Origin: a virus
DNA length: 24,750 bases
Direction: 5' to 3' (one strand)
Virus record (IMG/VR): IMGVR_UViG_3300037070_003267
Coordinates: 1-24,750 of that record
Positions 1 through 6,794 of the stretch are shown in pieces. The notes beneath the pieces were generated by a model, which was not told the DNA's origin, made no database searches, and was given only the letters and a program-made list of their open reading frames with translations. Positions within the stretch are counted from its first letter, which is position 1. Each line of letters opens with the position of its first letter. A program made the translations under genes and the position numbers.

Positions 1-279
1 GCAGCCGGTGATCTTGCACCGCAGCACCGTCACGCCACGGACGTTGTTCGCCTCGATCCCGTCACCCCGAGCGCCGGCAATGTCGAAGCCCTCGATCGTC
101 ACATCGCCCGCAGTGATGCTGACCGCGTTCCATGCCGACGCGGGCGGGCGCACGAGCACAGCGCCGTTGGCGACCAGCCGCAGCGCCTTGCTGACCGTGA
201 ACGCCTCGGCATACGTCCCCGCCGCGATGGTGACGGTCGAGCCCGACAGGGCGGCGTTGATCTGGGATTGAATGCTCAT
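1..279 (-). CDS. Right-handed beta-helix (tailspike/pectate-lyase-like) protein, N-terminal part, cut by window edge
   Basis: The ATG at 279 overlaps the TGA of the upstream gene (ATGA). 93 codons are open to base 1. The start MSIQSQINAALSGSTVTIAA and the AGTYAEAF motif are typical of the first coils of parallel beta-helix proteins. Two rung-like segments, DVTIEGFDI and GVTVLRCKI, follow 23 residues apart. Such proteins serve as phage tailspikes or polysaccharide-degrading fibres, often as trimers. The gene directly follows the portal C-terminal gene, an unusual place for a tailspike. It may be the front half of the protein whose C-terminal part fills 23174-24750. Family call fairly secure; substrate and virion role inferred. 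Confidence 0.72.
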   Translation of the reverse strand, partial: MSIQSQINAALSGSTVTIAAGTYAEAFTVSKALRLVANGAVLVRPPASAWNAVSITAGDVTIEGFDIAGARGDGIEANNVRGVTVLRCKITGC

Positions 280-1193
280 TTCGGCGCCGGCTTCTTGTTG
301 GCCATCTTCTCGGCGATGCCCACCTCACGGTCGGCGCGCTTGTCCTCGACCTTCGCCCGCTGCTGGTCGGCTGCGAACTGCTTGGACTGCATCGTGGCGT
401 CGGTCTTCATCTGCTCGCGCTGCATGGCGTGATCCTCCTGCTGCATCGCGGCGTCCGTCTCCAGCCCCTTGGCCTCCAGCCCGAGTTTCTGCTGAGCAGC
501 CCGCTGGTCGCCCTGCACCTTGGTCTGCTCGATCTGGACGCTCGCCTCTTCCACCTTCATGTCGTGCATGATCTTCTGGATTTCGGCCCGAAGTTTGTTC
601 GTCTCCTCCGTGGTCTTTTCCGCCTCCAGTTGGCCCATCTGCATCTTCATCTGCTCGCCCTGGAGCTTCAGTTGGGCGATCTGCACATCCGCCTGACCCT
701 TCGCGGTCGCGGCCTCAGCCTTGATCTGCTCGACCTGGACCTTCATCTGGGCCAACTCGGGGCTCTCACCCTTGTCCTCGGGCGCGGGCTGGTAGTTCTC
801 CCAACCCTCGGCCAGTTTATCGATCGCCTCGTCCATGCTCCGGTCGAGCTTGAACCCGTTGGCGACGTAACGGACGCTCTCGGCTACGAACGGGGCGAGG
901 TCGGGCGCCATCTGCATCGCCATAACGCCCTGCTGGATCACAGGCGAGATAGCGGCGGCGAACTCGGTGCGCGACTGCCGCTCGGCGATCTGGTCCGGCT
1001 CGATCGTGCTGTCGGTCTCGATGTCCAGCACGAACGGGCGCAGGCGCTGGCTCTTGAACAACTCATCGATCTGCTCGACCGTCACCTGCTCTTGCAACTT
1101 GGCAAGCTGCTGCTGGCATTCCTGCTCTAGCTGCTGGACTTGCTGCTGCACCTCCGGTGGGAGGGAGGCGAGGTCAGGCAGCATTCTCGGCAT
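276..1193 (-). CDS. Portal protein, C-terminal portion as a separate ORF
   Basis: 305 aa. Residues about 15-45 are Gln-rich (LPPEVQQQVQQLEQECQQQ). Then comes LRPFVLDIETDSTIEPDQ and RTEFAAAISPVIQQG, which resembles the segment of P22-like/head-to-tail connector portals that normally sits inside one long chain. The last half is a long charged coiled coil (many AQMK, EQMK, QLKLQ repeats) like the C-terminal tail of these portals. With the 480-aa ORF at 1546-2988 the two add to 785 aa, about the size I expect for a single-chain portal of this type. It overlaps the preceding small ORF by 20 bp and hands over to the beta-helix gene by ATGA. No strong ribosome site precedes the start; a second Met at codon 4 is possible. 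A stand-alone coiled-coil scaffold is the alternative. Confidence 0.66.
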   Translation of the reverse strand: MPRMLPDLASLPPEVQQQVQQLEQECQQQLAKLQEQVTVEQIDELFKSQRLRPFVLDIETDSTIEPDQIAERQSRTEFAAAISPVIQQGVMAMQMAPDLAPFVAESVRYVANGFKLDRSMDEAIDKLAEGWENYQPAPEDKGESPELAQMKVQVEQIKAEAATAKGQADVQIAQLKLQGEQMKMQMGQLEAEKTTEETNKLRAEIQKIMHDMKVEEASVQIEQTKVQGDQRAAQQKLGLEAKGLETDAAMQQEDHAMQREQMKTDATMQSKQFAADQQRAKVEDKRADREVGIAEKMANKKPAPK

Positions 1194-1362
1194 TCCGGGT
1201 CTTTATCAGTTGAGGCAGGCGAAACGTCGCGTTGCTGGAGGTGTGGAACACCACCCGCCCGTCGTCACCAATACGGTAGCCGACGATCGGCTCGCCGTTC
1301 GGCGCGCTGTACATGGCGCCCCACTCAAAGCGATCGAACCCGATAGCCTTGGTCTCAGTCAT
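1174..1362 (-). CDS. Small hypothetical protein between the portal halves (62 aa)
   Basis: No family recognised. The chain contains FDRFEWGAMYSAPNGEPIVG and GDDGRVVFHTSSNATF, which reads like a small beta-rich fold. I chose the ATG at 1362 because GGTGG lies 8 nt upstream; ATGs at 1380 and 1368 are in frame. It overlaps the end of the 64-aa ORF and the start of the portal C-terminal ORF. Together with its neighbour it separates two polypeptides that are usually one. Confidence 0.6.
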   Translation of the reverse strand: MTETKAIGFDRFEWGAMYSAPNGEPIVGYRIGDDGRVVFHTSSNATFRLPQLIKTRNAENAA

Positions 1363-1549
1363 CGTCATGCCACCCGTCATCGAGCAGGGCGTCGGCGATC
1401 ATGGCAATCGGGTAGTCCGCGGAAATCGTCTCGACCAGCCGAGCGTGCATCGCGGCCCGCCGAGCGGCATACCGTTCCGCGTCTGCGCTCAACTGCTTGA
1501 CCATGATGGCGAGGTCGTCCGCCGTGCTAGCGTATGATGTGTACTTCAT
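1355..1549 (-). CDS. Small hypothetical protein between the portal halves (64 aa)
   Basis: Its ATG overlaps the TGA of the portal N-terminal ORF (ATGA). The sequence begins MKYTSYASTADDLAIMVKQL, is helix-rich in the middle (SADAERYAARRAAMHARL) and ends acidic (LLDDGWHDDD). No homologous family comes to mind. The tight coupling on both sides suggests it is translated with the portal. A longer reading from 1624 in the same frame is a shadow of the Gln-rich portal end. Confidence 0.62.
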   Translation of the reverse strand: MKYTSYASTADDLAIMVKQLSADAERYAARRAAMHARLVETISADYPIAMIADALLDDGWHDDD

Positions 1550-2988
1550 TGCATCGGCATCCCTTGCGGTTGCTGCTGCGCCTGCATCGCCTGCTGGACT
1601 AACTGCATGATCTGCTGCTGGCACTGCTGCTGTATCTGCTGCGCCTGCTTCTCGATGTCCGCCTTGCGCGGAACGTCGTCCACCTGAGCCATTTCCAGAA
1701 GCGCATCGATGTCGATGTTCTCCGCCATGATCTCGGCCTTGATGCGGATCACGTCCCGCGAGAGCCGTTGCATCTCAGCCTGCTTCTCACGCACCCGCAC
1801 CGAGCCATACTGAGACTTGAGTTCCTGCGCGCCCAGCGTCTCGTTGGGGTCGGTCGAGCCGCGCATGATGTCCGAGAGGCCAGTGATCTGGTACACATCC
1901 TCGATCAACTGCCGGCGAATCTCGATGAGGCCCTGGATCGTCTGCATGACCTCCACCACGGGAAGCCACACGATCGCGTCCTTGAGCGACGTGTTCGGGC
2001 CGAGCGACGAAAGCGAGTTGACCGGCACCAGGATCGCCCGATCGTCCAGCGACTTGAACGCTGTCTCGATCGCCTCGGCCACGTCCGACATGCCGGCGGG
2101 GTAGAACCCCCGCATCTTCAGCGCGTCCGTCAGCGAGGCGATGCGCGCCGTGGCGTCGTTGATCTCCTCCAACTGGTCGAGGTAGTAGACAGCATCCGGG
2201 ATCGGCGTGAGCGTGCCACGCTCCAGCGTGCCGTAGGCGGGCTTGGGGCAGGGGAAGAACTTGGTCAGCTTCAGGTGCGGCTCGCGCTTGTCGAGCACAT
2301 CCTCCACGTCCTCGGAAACCCACACTACGCAGTTGTCGGCCTTGTGCCAGAGTTCCCAGACGCTCGCCTTCTTCTCGCCCTTGAAGTCGCCGACCTTGCG
2401 CTCCTCGAACTTCATCGTGGGCGGGACTTCTTTGAACCGGTCCTTCACCTCACGGCGGCCCATGAACGCACGCCGGGCAACCCAACCAACCTCGGACCAC
2501 TTGCGCGACGGCTCTGAGCGCCAGTCAGCGCGATCCAGATGCTCGGCCATCGCCACAGGCACGCCGTCACGCTCGCCGTCAGTGAGCCACACAACGCCCC
2601 GTGCGGCCACGCACATGTCGTCCCTCGCAAGCAGCAGCGTGTCGTGCAGGTCGTCCGCCTCCACGTCGGAGATCAGCGCCCGCTCCATCACGTCACCCGC
2701 CTTGCGAGGCAGCTCTTTCCTGTCTTTGAACCGGGGCTGCACGACGGGCTGGGGAGGGCGGCTGTAAACGGTCGGCTTCATCACCTCGAGGTTGGCCCAG
2801 AGAAGTTGCAACTGCCGGTCGCCGCCGCGCGTGCTCAGTTTCTTCAGGTCGGCATACAGCCGGTCAATGCCGTCCACCTTCTCGTGGTAGTAGCGATCGG
2901 CGCTCTCGGCATCCTTGAGCATCGCCAGCCAGCGAGAGGCTGACTTGTCGTTGTCCTCGGGCTTCGGGTCGATCTCGTCCGCGCTCAT
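1546..2988 (-). CDS. Phage portal protein, N-terminal and core portion
   Basis: 480 aa. The portal forms the dodecameric ring at one capsid vertex through which terminase pumps DNA. Visible features: ASRWLAMLKDAESADRYYHE near the start; LWANLEVMKPTVYSRPPQPV, typical of P22-like portals; PKPAYGTLERGTLTPIPDAV; LEEINDATARIASLTDALK; and the wing/stem segment QLIEDVYQITGLSDIMRGS with NETLGAQELKSQYGS. It ends in a Gln-rich tract (QQIQQQCQQQIMQLVQQA) and stops at 1546 before the usual C-terminal domain, which is found in the ORF at 276-1193. It starts by an ATGA overlap with the 66-aa gene downstream of terminase. Family assignment is strong; the split is unusual. Confidence 0.9.
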   Translation of the reverse strand: MSADEIDPKPEDNDKSASRWLAMLKDAESADRYYHEKVDGIDRLYADLKKLSTRGGDRQLQLLWANLEVMKPTVYSRPPQPVVQPRFKDRKELPRKAGDVMERALISDVEADDLHDTLLLARDDMCVAARGVVWLTDGERDGVPVAMAEHLDRADWRSEPSRKWSEVGWVARRAFMGRREVKDRFKEVPPTMKFEERKVGDFKGEKKASVWELWHKADNCVVWVSEDVEDVLDKREPHLKLTKFFPCPKPAYGTLERGTLTPIPDAVYYLDQLEEINDATARIASLTDALKMRGFYPAGMSDVAEAIETAFKSLDDRAILVPVNSLSSLGPNTSLKDAIVWLPVVEVMQTIQGLIEIRRQLIEDVYQITGLSDIMRGSTDPNETLGAQELKSQYGSVRVREKQAEMQRLSRDVIRIKAEIMAENIDIDALLEMAQVDDVPRKADIEKQAQQIQQQCQQQIMQLVQQAMQAQQQPQGMPMQ

Positions 2989-3185
2989 GCCGGGTGGACC
3001 TGTTGATCGAAATACCGAGCATCAAGGAGGCCGATCCTGCGATCGAACTCATCGGCGATACCGTGCTCGATCTGGTAGATGGCATCGTCGGCAAAGTCGA
3101 AAGACTTGCGGCGCTCAAGCCATGTGGTGAGCAGCAATCCCAGGCCGCTTCGGGGGCGGGCGGGGCGGAAGCGCAGATCGCTCAT
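2985..3185 (-). CDS. Small hypothetical protein between terminase and portal (66 aa)
   Basis: Both ends are ATGA overlaps: with the terminase stop at 3182-3184 and the portal start at 2988. This supports the start and the reality of the gene. The N-terminus is basic (MSDLRFRPARPRSGLG), followed by a mixed segment (FDFADDAIYQIEHGIADEF). No domain is recognised. The position suggests a packaging or portal accessory role, which is inference only. Confidence 0.72.
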   Translation of the reverse strand: MSDLRFRPARPRSGLGLLLTTWLERRKSFDFADDAIYQIEHGIADEFDRRIGLLDARYFDQQVHPA

Positions 3186-4561
3186 ATCGTGATCTTCCTT
3201 CCATCACGCGGCGCAGGCGGGCCGGGGAACGTCAGTCGCACATGACCCGCAGGAACGACCGGCTCGGGCTTCTTCGCCTCGAACTTGGGCGGCTGGACTT
3301 CTTTCCAGGCCAACCCGAGGTAGCGCCAAGCGCTGCCGATGTGCTCGGCCCAGTCCTTCACGGGGTTTTCCTTGAAGGTCTTGAGTTCGTCGTCCCACTC
3401 GCGCCGGTAGGCTTTCAGCCCCTCGAGGCCGGCCATCATGCGCTGACCGCGCGCGTCGTCGGCTTCGTGCATCACCGCGGCGTTGATCGCCACACGTCCA
3501 GCCTGCAACCCGTCAGCGACTGACACCTTGGCCACTCGCACGGGTTTCCGCCCAAGCATAACCAGGGTTTCAAAACGGGTTCGCTTAGAGCCCCATTCGG
3601 TGACGACGATGTCGTGGGGAACGTAGTCGTTGCCGGTGTATCCGCGCTCATTCAGCCAAACGACCCACTCCTCCAGGTCCGCGCTCTCCGGCACGTAAAA
3701 ATCAACGACACGCAACTGCCCGTCGCGGACCTGGAAGCACCAAATCGGGTTGTTCACCGCCTTGCCGAGATCCCAAACCGTGTGGACCGGCAAGCCGGGG
3801 TCGATCGGCAGCGGGCGCAGTCTGCCCTCGCGCTCGGCCTTCGCCATCTCCGCGCCGAAGTAAGCGCCGACCATCGCGCCTGAGAACGAGCACAGGTATT
3901 CCTGCTCGAAATAGGCCCGCCCGAAGTCGATGCCGTAGAGCGCCTGATACTCTTGCAGCGCCTCGTCTAGCTGCTCCTGCGTCAGCGCTCCCGTGTCCTC
4001 GACGCTCAAGTGCTCGGCGAACCACCGCGGGGTCTTGGCGGCGTAGTCGAAGAGCGACTTGAGGTGATTGTTGCCGCGGGGCGTCGAGATGAAGGCGGCC
4101 TTGCCCTGGCTCTCCTCCAACATCGGGCGGTGGTAGGCCCAGGCGCTGGGGTTGGCGAGCGCGTACTCCGAGTACGAAATCCACACGGGGCCGGCGCCCA
4201 CCGTGGCGTCGTAGGCGTCGGAGCCGATCAGCTGGAAGCTGCTGCCCCACTTGAACCCGATGAACATCTCCTGCTCGCGCGTCGTCTCGCGGATTTCGTG
4301 CGGGAATATCTCATCGATGCGGCGCTTGCCGGTCTTGGCGTTGATGGCGCTCCACAGCACCTTGCGGGCGTGGGCGTATTCCGGGAGGCAGTGCCAGTGC
4401 GTGCCGACCCGCTTCTTGCTGTGGTCACGCAGCGCGTTGAGGACGATCTCGTCCTTGCCTGCCCGCCGATGCCATACAGCTATCGCCCGGTCGTACCTGT
4501 CCCCAACGAGTGCTTCGTGGAATGCCCGCTGATACCAGCGGACCCTAAACTCGTGTATCAG
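3182..4561 (-). CDS. terL: Terminase large subunit with a non-ATG (CTG) start
   Basis: 459 aa from CTG 4561. It is the packaging motor ATPase and headful/cos nuclease. ATPase motifs: deviant Walker A WHRRAGKD (residues about 30-37), Walker B WISYSEYA, and coupling motif STPRGNN. Nuclease-type motifs follow: HTVWDLG, VPHDIVVTEWG and DWAEHIGSAWRYLG. No ATG, GTG or TTG is in frame between the stop at 4625-4627 and a GTG at 4360, and the GTG start would remove Walker A. The CTG at 4561 overlaps the upstream TGA (CTGA) in the same manner as the ATGA joints elsewhere and has GGTGG 7 nt upstream. The length matches the single-chain terminases with the HRRAGKD motif. Function is secure; the start is inference. 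Confidence 0.9.
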   Translation of the reverse strand: MIHEFRVRWYQRAFHEALVGDRYDRAIAVWHRRAGKDEIVLNALRDHSKKRVGTHWHCLPEYAHARKVLWSAINAKTGKRRIDEIFPHEIRETTREQEMFIGFKWGSSFQLIGSDAYDATVGAGPVWISYSEYALANPSAWAYHRPMLEESQGKAAFISTPRGNNHLKSLFDYAAKTPRWFAEHLSVEDTGALTQEQLDEALQEYQALYGIDFGRAYFEQEYLCSFSGAMVGAYFGAEMAKAEREGRLRPLPIDPGLPVHTVWDLGKAVNNPIWCFQVRDGQLRVVDFYVPESADLEEWVVWLNERGYTGNDYVPHDIVVTEWGSKRTRFETLVMLGRKPVRVAKVSVADGLQAGRVAINAAVMHEADDARGQRMMAGLEGLKAYRREWDDELKTFKENPVKDWAEHIGSAWRYLGLAWKEVQPPKFEAKKPEPVVPAGHVRLTFPGPPAPRDGRKITI

Positions 4562-4755
4562 GACAGGACCACCAAACCAATGGTGCCTTTCGGGTCGGCA
4601 TAGAACGCGCCGGGATAACCGGCGTCATCCTTGACAGTCTCCAGTGAGACGCCGACCACACTGAGCAGCCGCTCATCCCAATCGCGCTCATAGACGGCTA
4701 CAACCGCGCTAGGTGGAAACTCGGCAAGGATCGCCATGAGTTCGGCGACGGTCAT
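4558..4755 (-). CDS. Small hypothetical protein upstream of terminase (65 aa)
   Basis: It begins MTVAELMAILAEFPPSAVVA and continues VYERDWDERLLSVVGVSLE, the pattern of a common small phage protein that opens with a short helix (xVxELxxxLxxxPxxAxV) before a beta-rich part. Function unknown. It starts by ATGA overlap with the 86-aa gene and its TGA overlaps the likely CTG start of terminase. Confidence 0.72.
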   Translation of the reverse strand: MTVAELMAILAEFPPSAVVAVYERDWDERLLSVVGVSLETVKDDAGYPGAFYADPKGTIGLVVLS

Positions 4756-5012
4756 GGGGCGACCATCTCGCGCAGCCTCATCCGCGCAGTGGAGTTCATC
4801 GCCCGCGTCTGCCAGAGTTCATCGATCAGGATCAGGATGGCCTGACGGTCGATGAGCCGGTCAAGCGACGGCGACATGTCGTCGCGCAGCTTGCGGCTCC
4901 TGTCGATTATCCCCGCGTCGAGGGCGGCCAACTTCTCGGCTGGGTCTAGGTTCGCGTAGGCGCCCTTGCGGCGGCGGTAGGCTTTCTGCCGCTCGGCGTT
5001 CGTAATGGTCAT
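4752..5012 (-). CDS. Small basic protein (86 aa), possible DNA-binding
   Basis: The N-terminus NAERQKAYRRRKGAY is a strongly basic helix found in many small phage proteins next to terminases. The rest is helical (LDPAEKLAALDAGIIDRSRK, then SLDRLIDRQAILILIDELW). No catalytic motif is seen. It lies between the terminase-small-like gene and terminase; the 30-bp gap before it carries three CGTTACG repeats. It could help terminase bind DNA, but that is inference. Confidence 0.68.
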   Translation of the reverse strand: MTITNAERQKAYRRRKGAYANLDPAEKLAALDAGIIDRSRKLRDDMSPSLDRLIDRQAILILIDELWQTRAMNSTARMRLREMVAP

Positions 5013-5014
5013 TT

Positions 5015-5040
5015 CGTTACGCTCCGTTACGGGCGTTACG
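5015..5040. repeat. Three CGTTACG direct repeats
   Basis: CGTTACG occurs at 5015-5021, 5025-5031 and 5034-5040, spaced about one helical turn apart, and fills the 30-bp gap between the terminase-small-like gene and the next gene. Iterated sites beside small-terminase genes can be packaging recognition sites; here that is a hypothesis. Confidence 0.6.
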
Positions 5041-5042
5041 TT

Positions 5043-5348
5043 TCATGGCTTGCTCTCGTAGATCGTGCGGAACTCGATGGCGAGCGGGGCGTTCGGGTCG
5101 CCGGCAACCTGCAGCGGCAGGAGCTTGGGGTAGATGGTCGCCCAGAAGGCGCGCTCGTTCAGTGCGTCCTCTCTCACCCACGAGACAAGGCGATCCTTGC
5201 CTCCGAGTTCAGCCGCTGCCTGCGCGATAACGTCCTTCGCGGCGGCTGTGACCTTGTTGACGCTGCCTTTGGGGCGTCCTGGGCCAGCCAGGCCCGAGCC
5301 GACGCGTTTGCCGGGGGTTTGATTATCCACGGTCGCGGTCTCGGGCAT
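5043..5348 (-). CDS. Putative terminase small subunit or terminase-associated protein (101 aa)
   Basis: It contains GRPKGSVNKVTAAAKDVIAQ followed by AAELGGKDRLVSWV and FWATIYPKLLPLQV. This GRPKGSxNK...LGG...F...I.PKLLP arrangement is familiar from short phage proteins that precede terminase large subunits and are sometimes labelled terminase small subunit. A disordered N-terminus (residues 1-25) precedes it. No separate HTH is evident. It overlaps the 56-aa ORF upstream by 26 bp. The role is suggested by position and family habit rather than by a proven domain. Confidence 0.68.
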   Translation of the reverse strand: MPETATVDNQTPGKRVGSGLAGPGRPKGSVNKVTAAAKDVIAQAAAELGGKDRLVSWVREDALNERAFWATIYPKLLPLQVAGDPNAPLAIEFRTIYESKP

Positions 5349-5493
5349 ACGCTTGAATCGCGGCCATGGTCGGCGACACTAAGGGAAGGCGGGCGATCAT
5401 ATCGCGATATGAGGCGATTGCCTCATCCATCTTTCCGCTGGCCCTCCGATCCGCGAGGTCGCGGTACAGGTCGCGCATTGTCGGCTGGTTCAT
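5323..5493 (-). CDS. Small hypothetical protein, first gene of the late operon (56 aa)
   Basis: I take the ATG at 5493; the longer reading from 5637 would run across the promoter and terminator. The chain starts MNQPTMRDLYRDLADRRASG and appears helical. There is only a weak ribosome site (GCGGAT). Its end overlaps the terminase-small-like gene by 26 bp. No family recognised. Confidence 0.55.
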   Translation of the reverse strand: MNQPTMRDLYRDLADRRASGKMDEAIASYRDMIARLPLVSPTMAAIQAYARDRDRG

Positions 5494-5538
5494 TCGGTCA
5501 TCCGCGCCGGTTTGAGCGGTCGCGGCTCCCTGAAACGG

Positions 5539-5566
5539 AAAAAGCCCCGCACATTTCTGCCGGGGC
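5539..5566 (-). terminator. Intrinsic terminator just downstream of the late promoter
   Basis: On the minus strand GCCCCG (5566-5561), an 11-nt loop and CGGGGC (5549-5544) form a 6-bp GC stem followed by five T residues (5543-5539). It would end early-operon transcripts and also any RNA from the promoter at 5589-5616 after roughly 45 nt. Confidence 0.75.
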
Positions 5567-5588
5567 CGCGCTCTTTGAGCGTGCCGGA

Positions 5589-5616
5589 AGGATACCGAGA
5601 CGCGCGGAGATGTCAA
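5589..5616 (-). promoter_or_regulatory. Candidate late promoter
   Basis: On the minus strand a consensus -35 TTGACA (5616-5611), 16-nt spacer and -10 TATCCT (5594-5589). The stop codon of the 78-aa gene is embedded in the -35 box. The predicted RNA start is near 5582. An intrinsic terminator follows within about 20 nt, an arrangement like lambda pR' with tR'. Confidence 0.65.
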
Positions 5617-5849
5617 GCGCCATCGTCGTCGTCCCAAATCTCGTCATGGTCTTCGTCATACTCCAGCGCGAACCTCGCTCCGAAGAATGCGCCGGCGCCC
5701 TCCTCGTCGCGGCTCTCCTGTAGCTGGCGGGTCTTCTCACGCCATGCCGCCAAGAGCATGTGCATGTTGCTCACTAGGTCCGAGGTCGTGGTGATTGGGC
5801 GCGCTGACGCTTCAATGACCAATTCCCGCAACCGTGCATCAGTTATCAT
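5613..5849 (-). CDS. Small acidic protein, last gene of the early operon (78 aa)
   Basis: The ATG at 5849 overlaps the upstream stop (ATGA). The N-terminal half is helical (MITDARLRELVIEASARPIT, then NMHMLLAAWREKTRQL); the C-terminus is strongly acidic (YDEDHDEIWDDDDGA). No known family. Because it sits immediately before the late promoter, it is one candidate for a late regulator, but nothing in the sequence proves that. Confidence 0.7.
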   Translation of the reverse strand: MITDARLRELVIEASARPITTTSDLVSNMHMLLAAWREKTRQLQESRDEEGAGAFFGARFALEYDEDHDEIWDDDDGA

Positions 5850-6358
5850 GCTGCTTCCTCCGTTAACCCATATGCCGTCGCGCACTCGCGCAGAGCGGCC
5901 TTGAACGTGACCCGGCGATCCTTGCCGGCTTGGTTGTTGGCGTGCCCGATGCTTTCGTTGAACACGCACACACTGACGAGCATGGAGTACGCCTTCGGGC
6001 CTACGCGGTTGAGAACGGTATGCAGGCGGGCGCGGCAGCGGGCCATGCGCTCGGCGACACCCTCCGTCTCGTGGACCGTGCCGCCTCGAGGCCCCATGTC
6101 GAGGGGGTCGCGGTTGCTCCCGCTGCCCCAGACGACGGTGTAGGTCTCGGTGAACGCCCACCCGCCCGCGAACTCGCGCTTGGTGATGGACTTGGCCGCG
6201 TAGAGGCGCCCGAGCATGTTCTGTGCCGCGTTCGTCCAGACGGCCCGTGCGCCGCCGTCGCCTTGGGTGTAGTCCCCGTGTACCAGGGCCTCAGGTGTGG
6301 GCTTCTGTGGTGGCTCCAGGGGCGTGGGAGAGGCCGGCTTGCGGCGGGGCTTGGTCAT
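5846..6358 (-). CDS. DUF6456-like phage protein, candidate late regulator (170 aa)
   Basis: I start it at ATG 6358, which overlaps the stop of the zinc-ribbon gene; the reading upstream to 6529 is out of keeping. The first 45 residues are Pro/Lys-rich and probably disordered. The core has MLGRLYAAKSITKREFAGGW, RCRARLHTVLNRVGPKAYSM, LVSVCVFNESI and a terminal LRECATAYGL. This follows the order of conserved positions that I associate with DUF6456 (ALdxVGPxL, VCxFL, LxxLAxHYG). Family function is unknown to me. Its place at the end of the early operon, next to the late promoter/terminator pair, is where lambdoid phages keep an antiterminator, so such a role is a reasonable inference. Confidence 0.65.
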   Translation of the reverse strand: MTKPRRKPASPTPLEPPQKPTPEALVHGDYTQGDGGARAVWTNAAQNMLGRLYAAKSITKREFAGGWAFTETYTVVWGSGSNRDPLDMGPRGGTVHETEGVAERMARCRARLHTVLNRVGPKAYSMLVSVCVFNESIGHANNQAGKDRRVTFKAALRECATAYGLTEEAA

Positions 6359-6543
6359 AGCGGCTCCGGTTTGCGAGCGAGGGCGCGGATGCCGTCCATT
6401 GCGTCGTAAAAAAGCTCGCCCTTGTCCGCGTTGTATTGTTGCGCGCACCAGCCGGCCGCCATTATCATCCCCTCCCGCCTGAGTTCGGCGCACTTGCACC
6501 GATCGATGTGGCCTCCGCAGCGGGGGCAAAGCGTCGGCGTCAT
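6355..6543 (-). CDS. Small zinc-ribbon protein (62 aa)
   Basis: The N-terminus holds CPRCGGHIDRCKC, a likely metal-binding Cys cluster (CxxC and CxC). The remainder is a short helix-rich tail ending ALARKPEPL. It overlaps the genes on both sides by ATGA. A DNA- or RNA-binding accessory role would be usual for such small ribbons, but no partner is evident. Confidence 0.72.
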   Translation of the reverse strand: MTPTLCPRCGGHIDRCKCAELRREGMIMAAGWCAQQYNADKGELFYDAMDGIRALARKPEPL

Positions 6544-6794
6544 ATCCCGTCCAATCCGCTGTCGGCGAGGGGGTAGGGGGTGTCGATCTCGATGCAGTCG
6601 GTGATGCGGTTGTCGCGACGAGACAACTTTGCAGTGATGTGGCGCATCACAAGATTGTCCCGACCGGCTGCGTGATCTCGGATGGCGGATGCCGTGAACG
6701 GTGCCGCCGTTTGTTCCGCCAACTGCGCCGCCTCCTCGAACGCCTCGGCGCGGGTGCGGGCTATGAGGATTGATGGGTCAAAGCGCATCATCAT
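6540..6794 (-). CDS. Hypothetical protein (84 aa)
   Basis: Starts MMMRFDPSILIARTRAEAFE; the middle is helical (AAQLAEQTAAPFTASAIRDH). ATG 6794 overlaps the preceding stop; two more ATGs follow directly. The central part resembles short alphaproteobacterial phage proteins of the form ARAEAFEEAAxLAExxA..., often called hypothetical. No motif for function. Confidence 0.68.
   Translation of the reverse strand: MMMRFDPSILIARTRAEAFEEAAQLAEQTAAPFTASAIRDHAAGRDNLVMRHITAKLSRRDNRITDCIEIDTPYPLADSGLDGI

Noticed and set aside
429-1130. Plus-strand 233-codon ORF over the portal C-terminal gene
   Set aside because: Leu/His-rich mirror of a Gln/Lys/Glu-rich coiled coil on the other strand; no start signal.
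1768-2517. Plus-strand 249-codon ORF over the portal gene
   Set aside because: Antisense shadow of a clearly coding portal frame; composition (Leu, Arg, His) typical of shadows.
3182-4360. Terminase starting at GTG 4360 (truncated, lacking Walker A)
   Set aside because: In-frame sequence upstream encodes WHRRAGKD and conserved terminase residues, so the true gene is longer.
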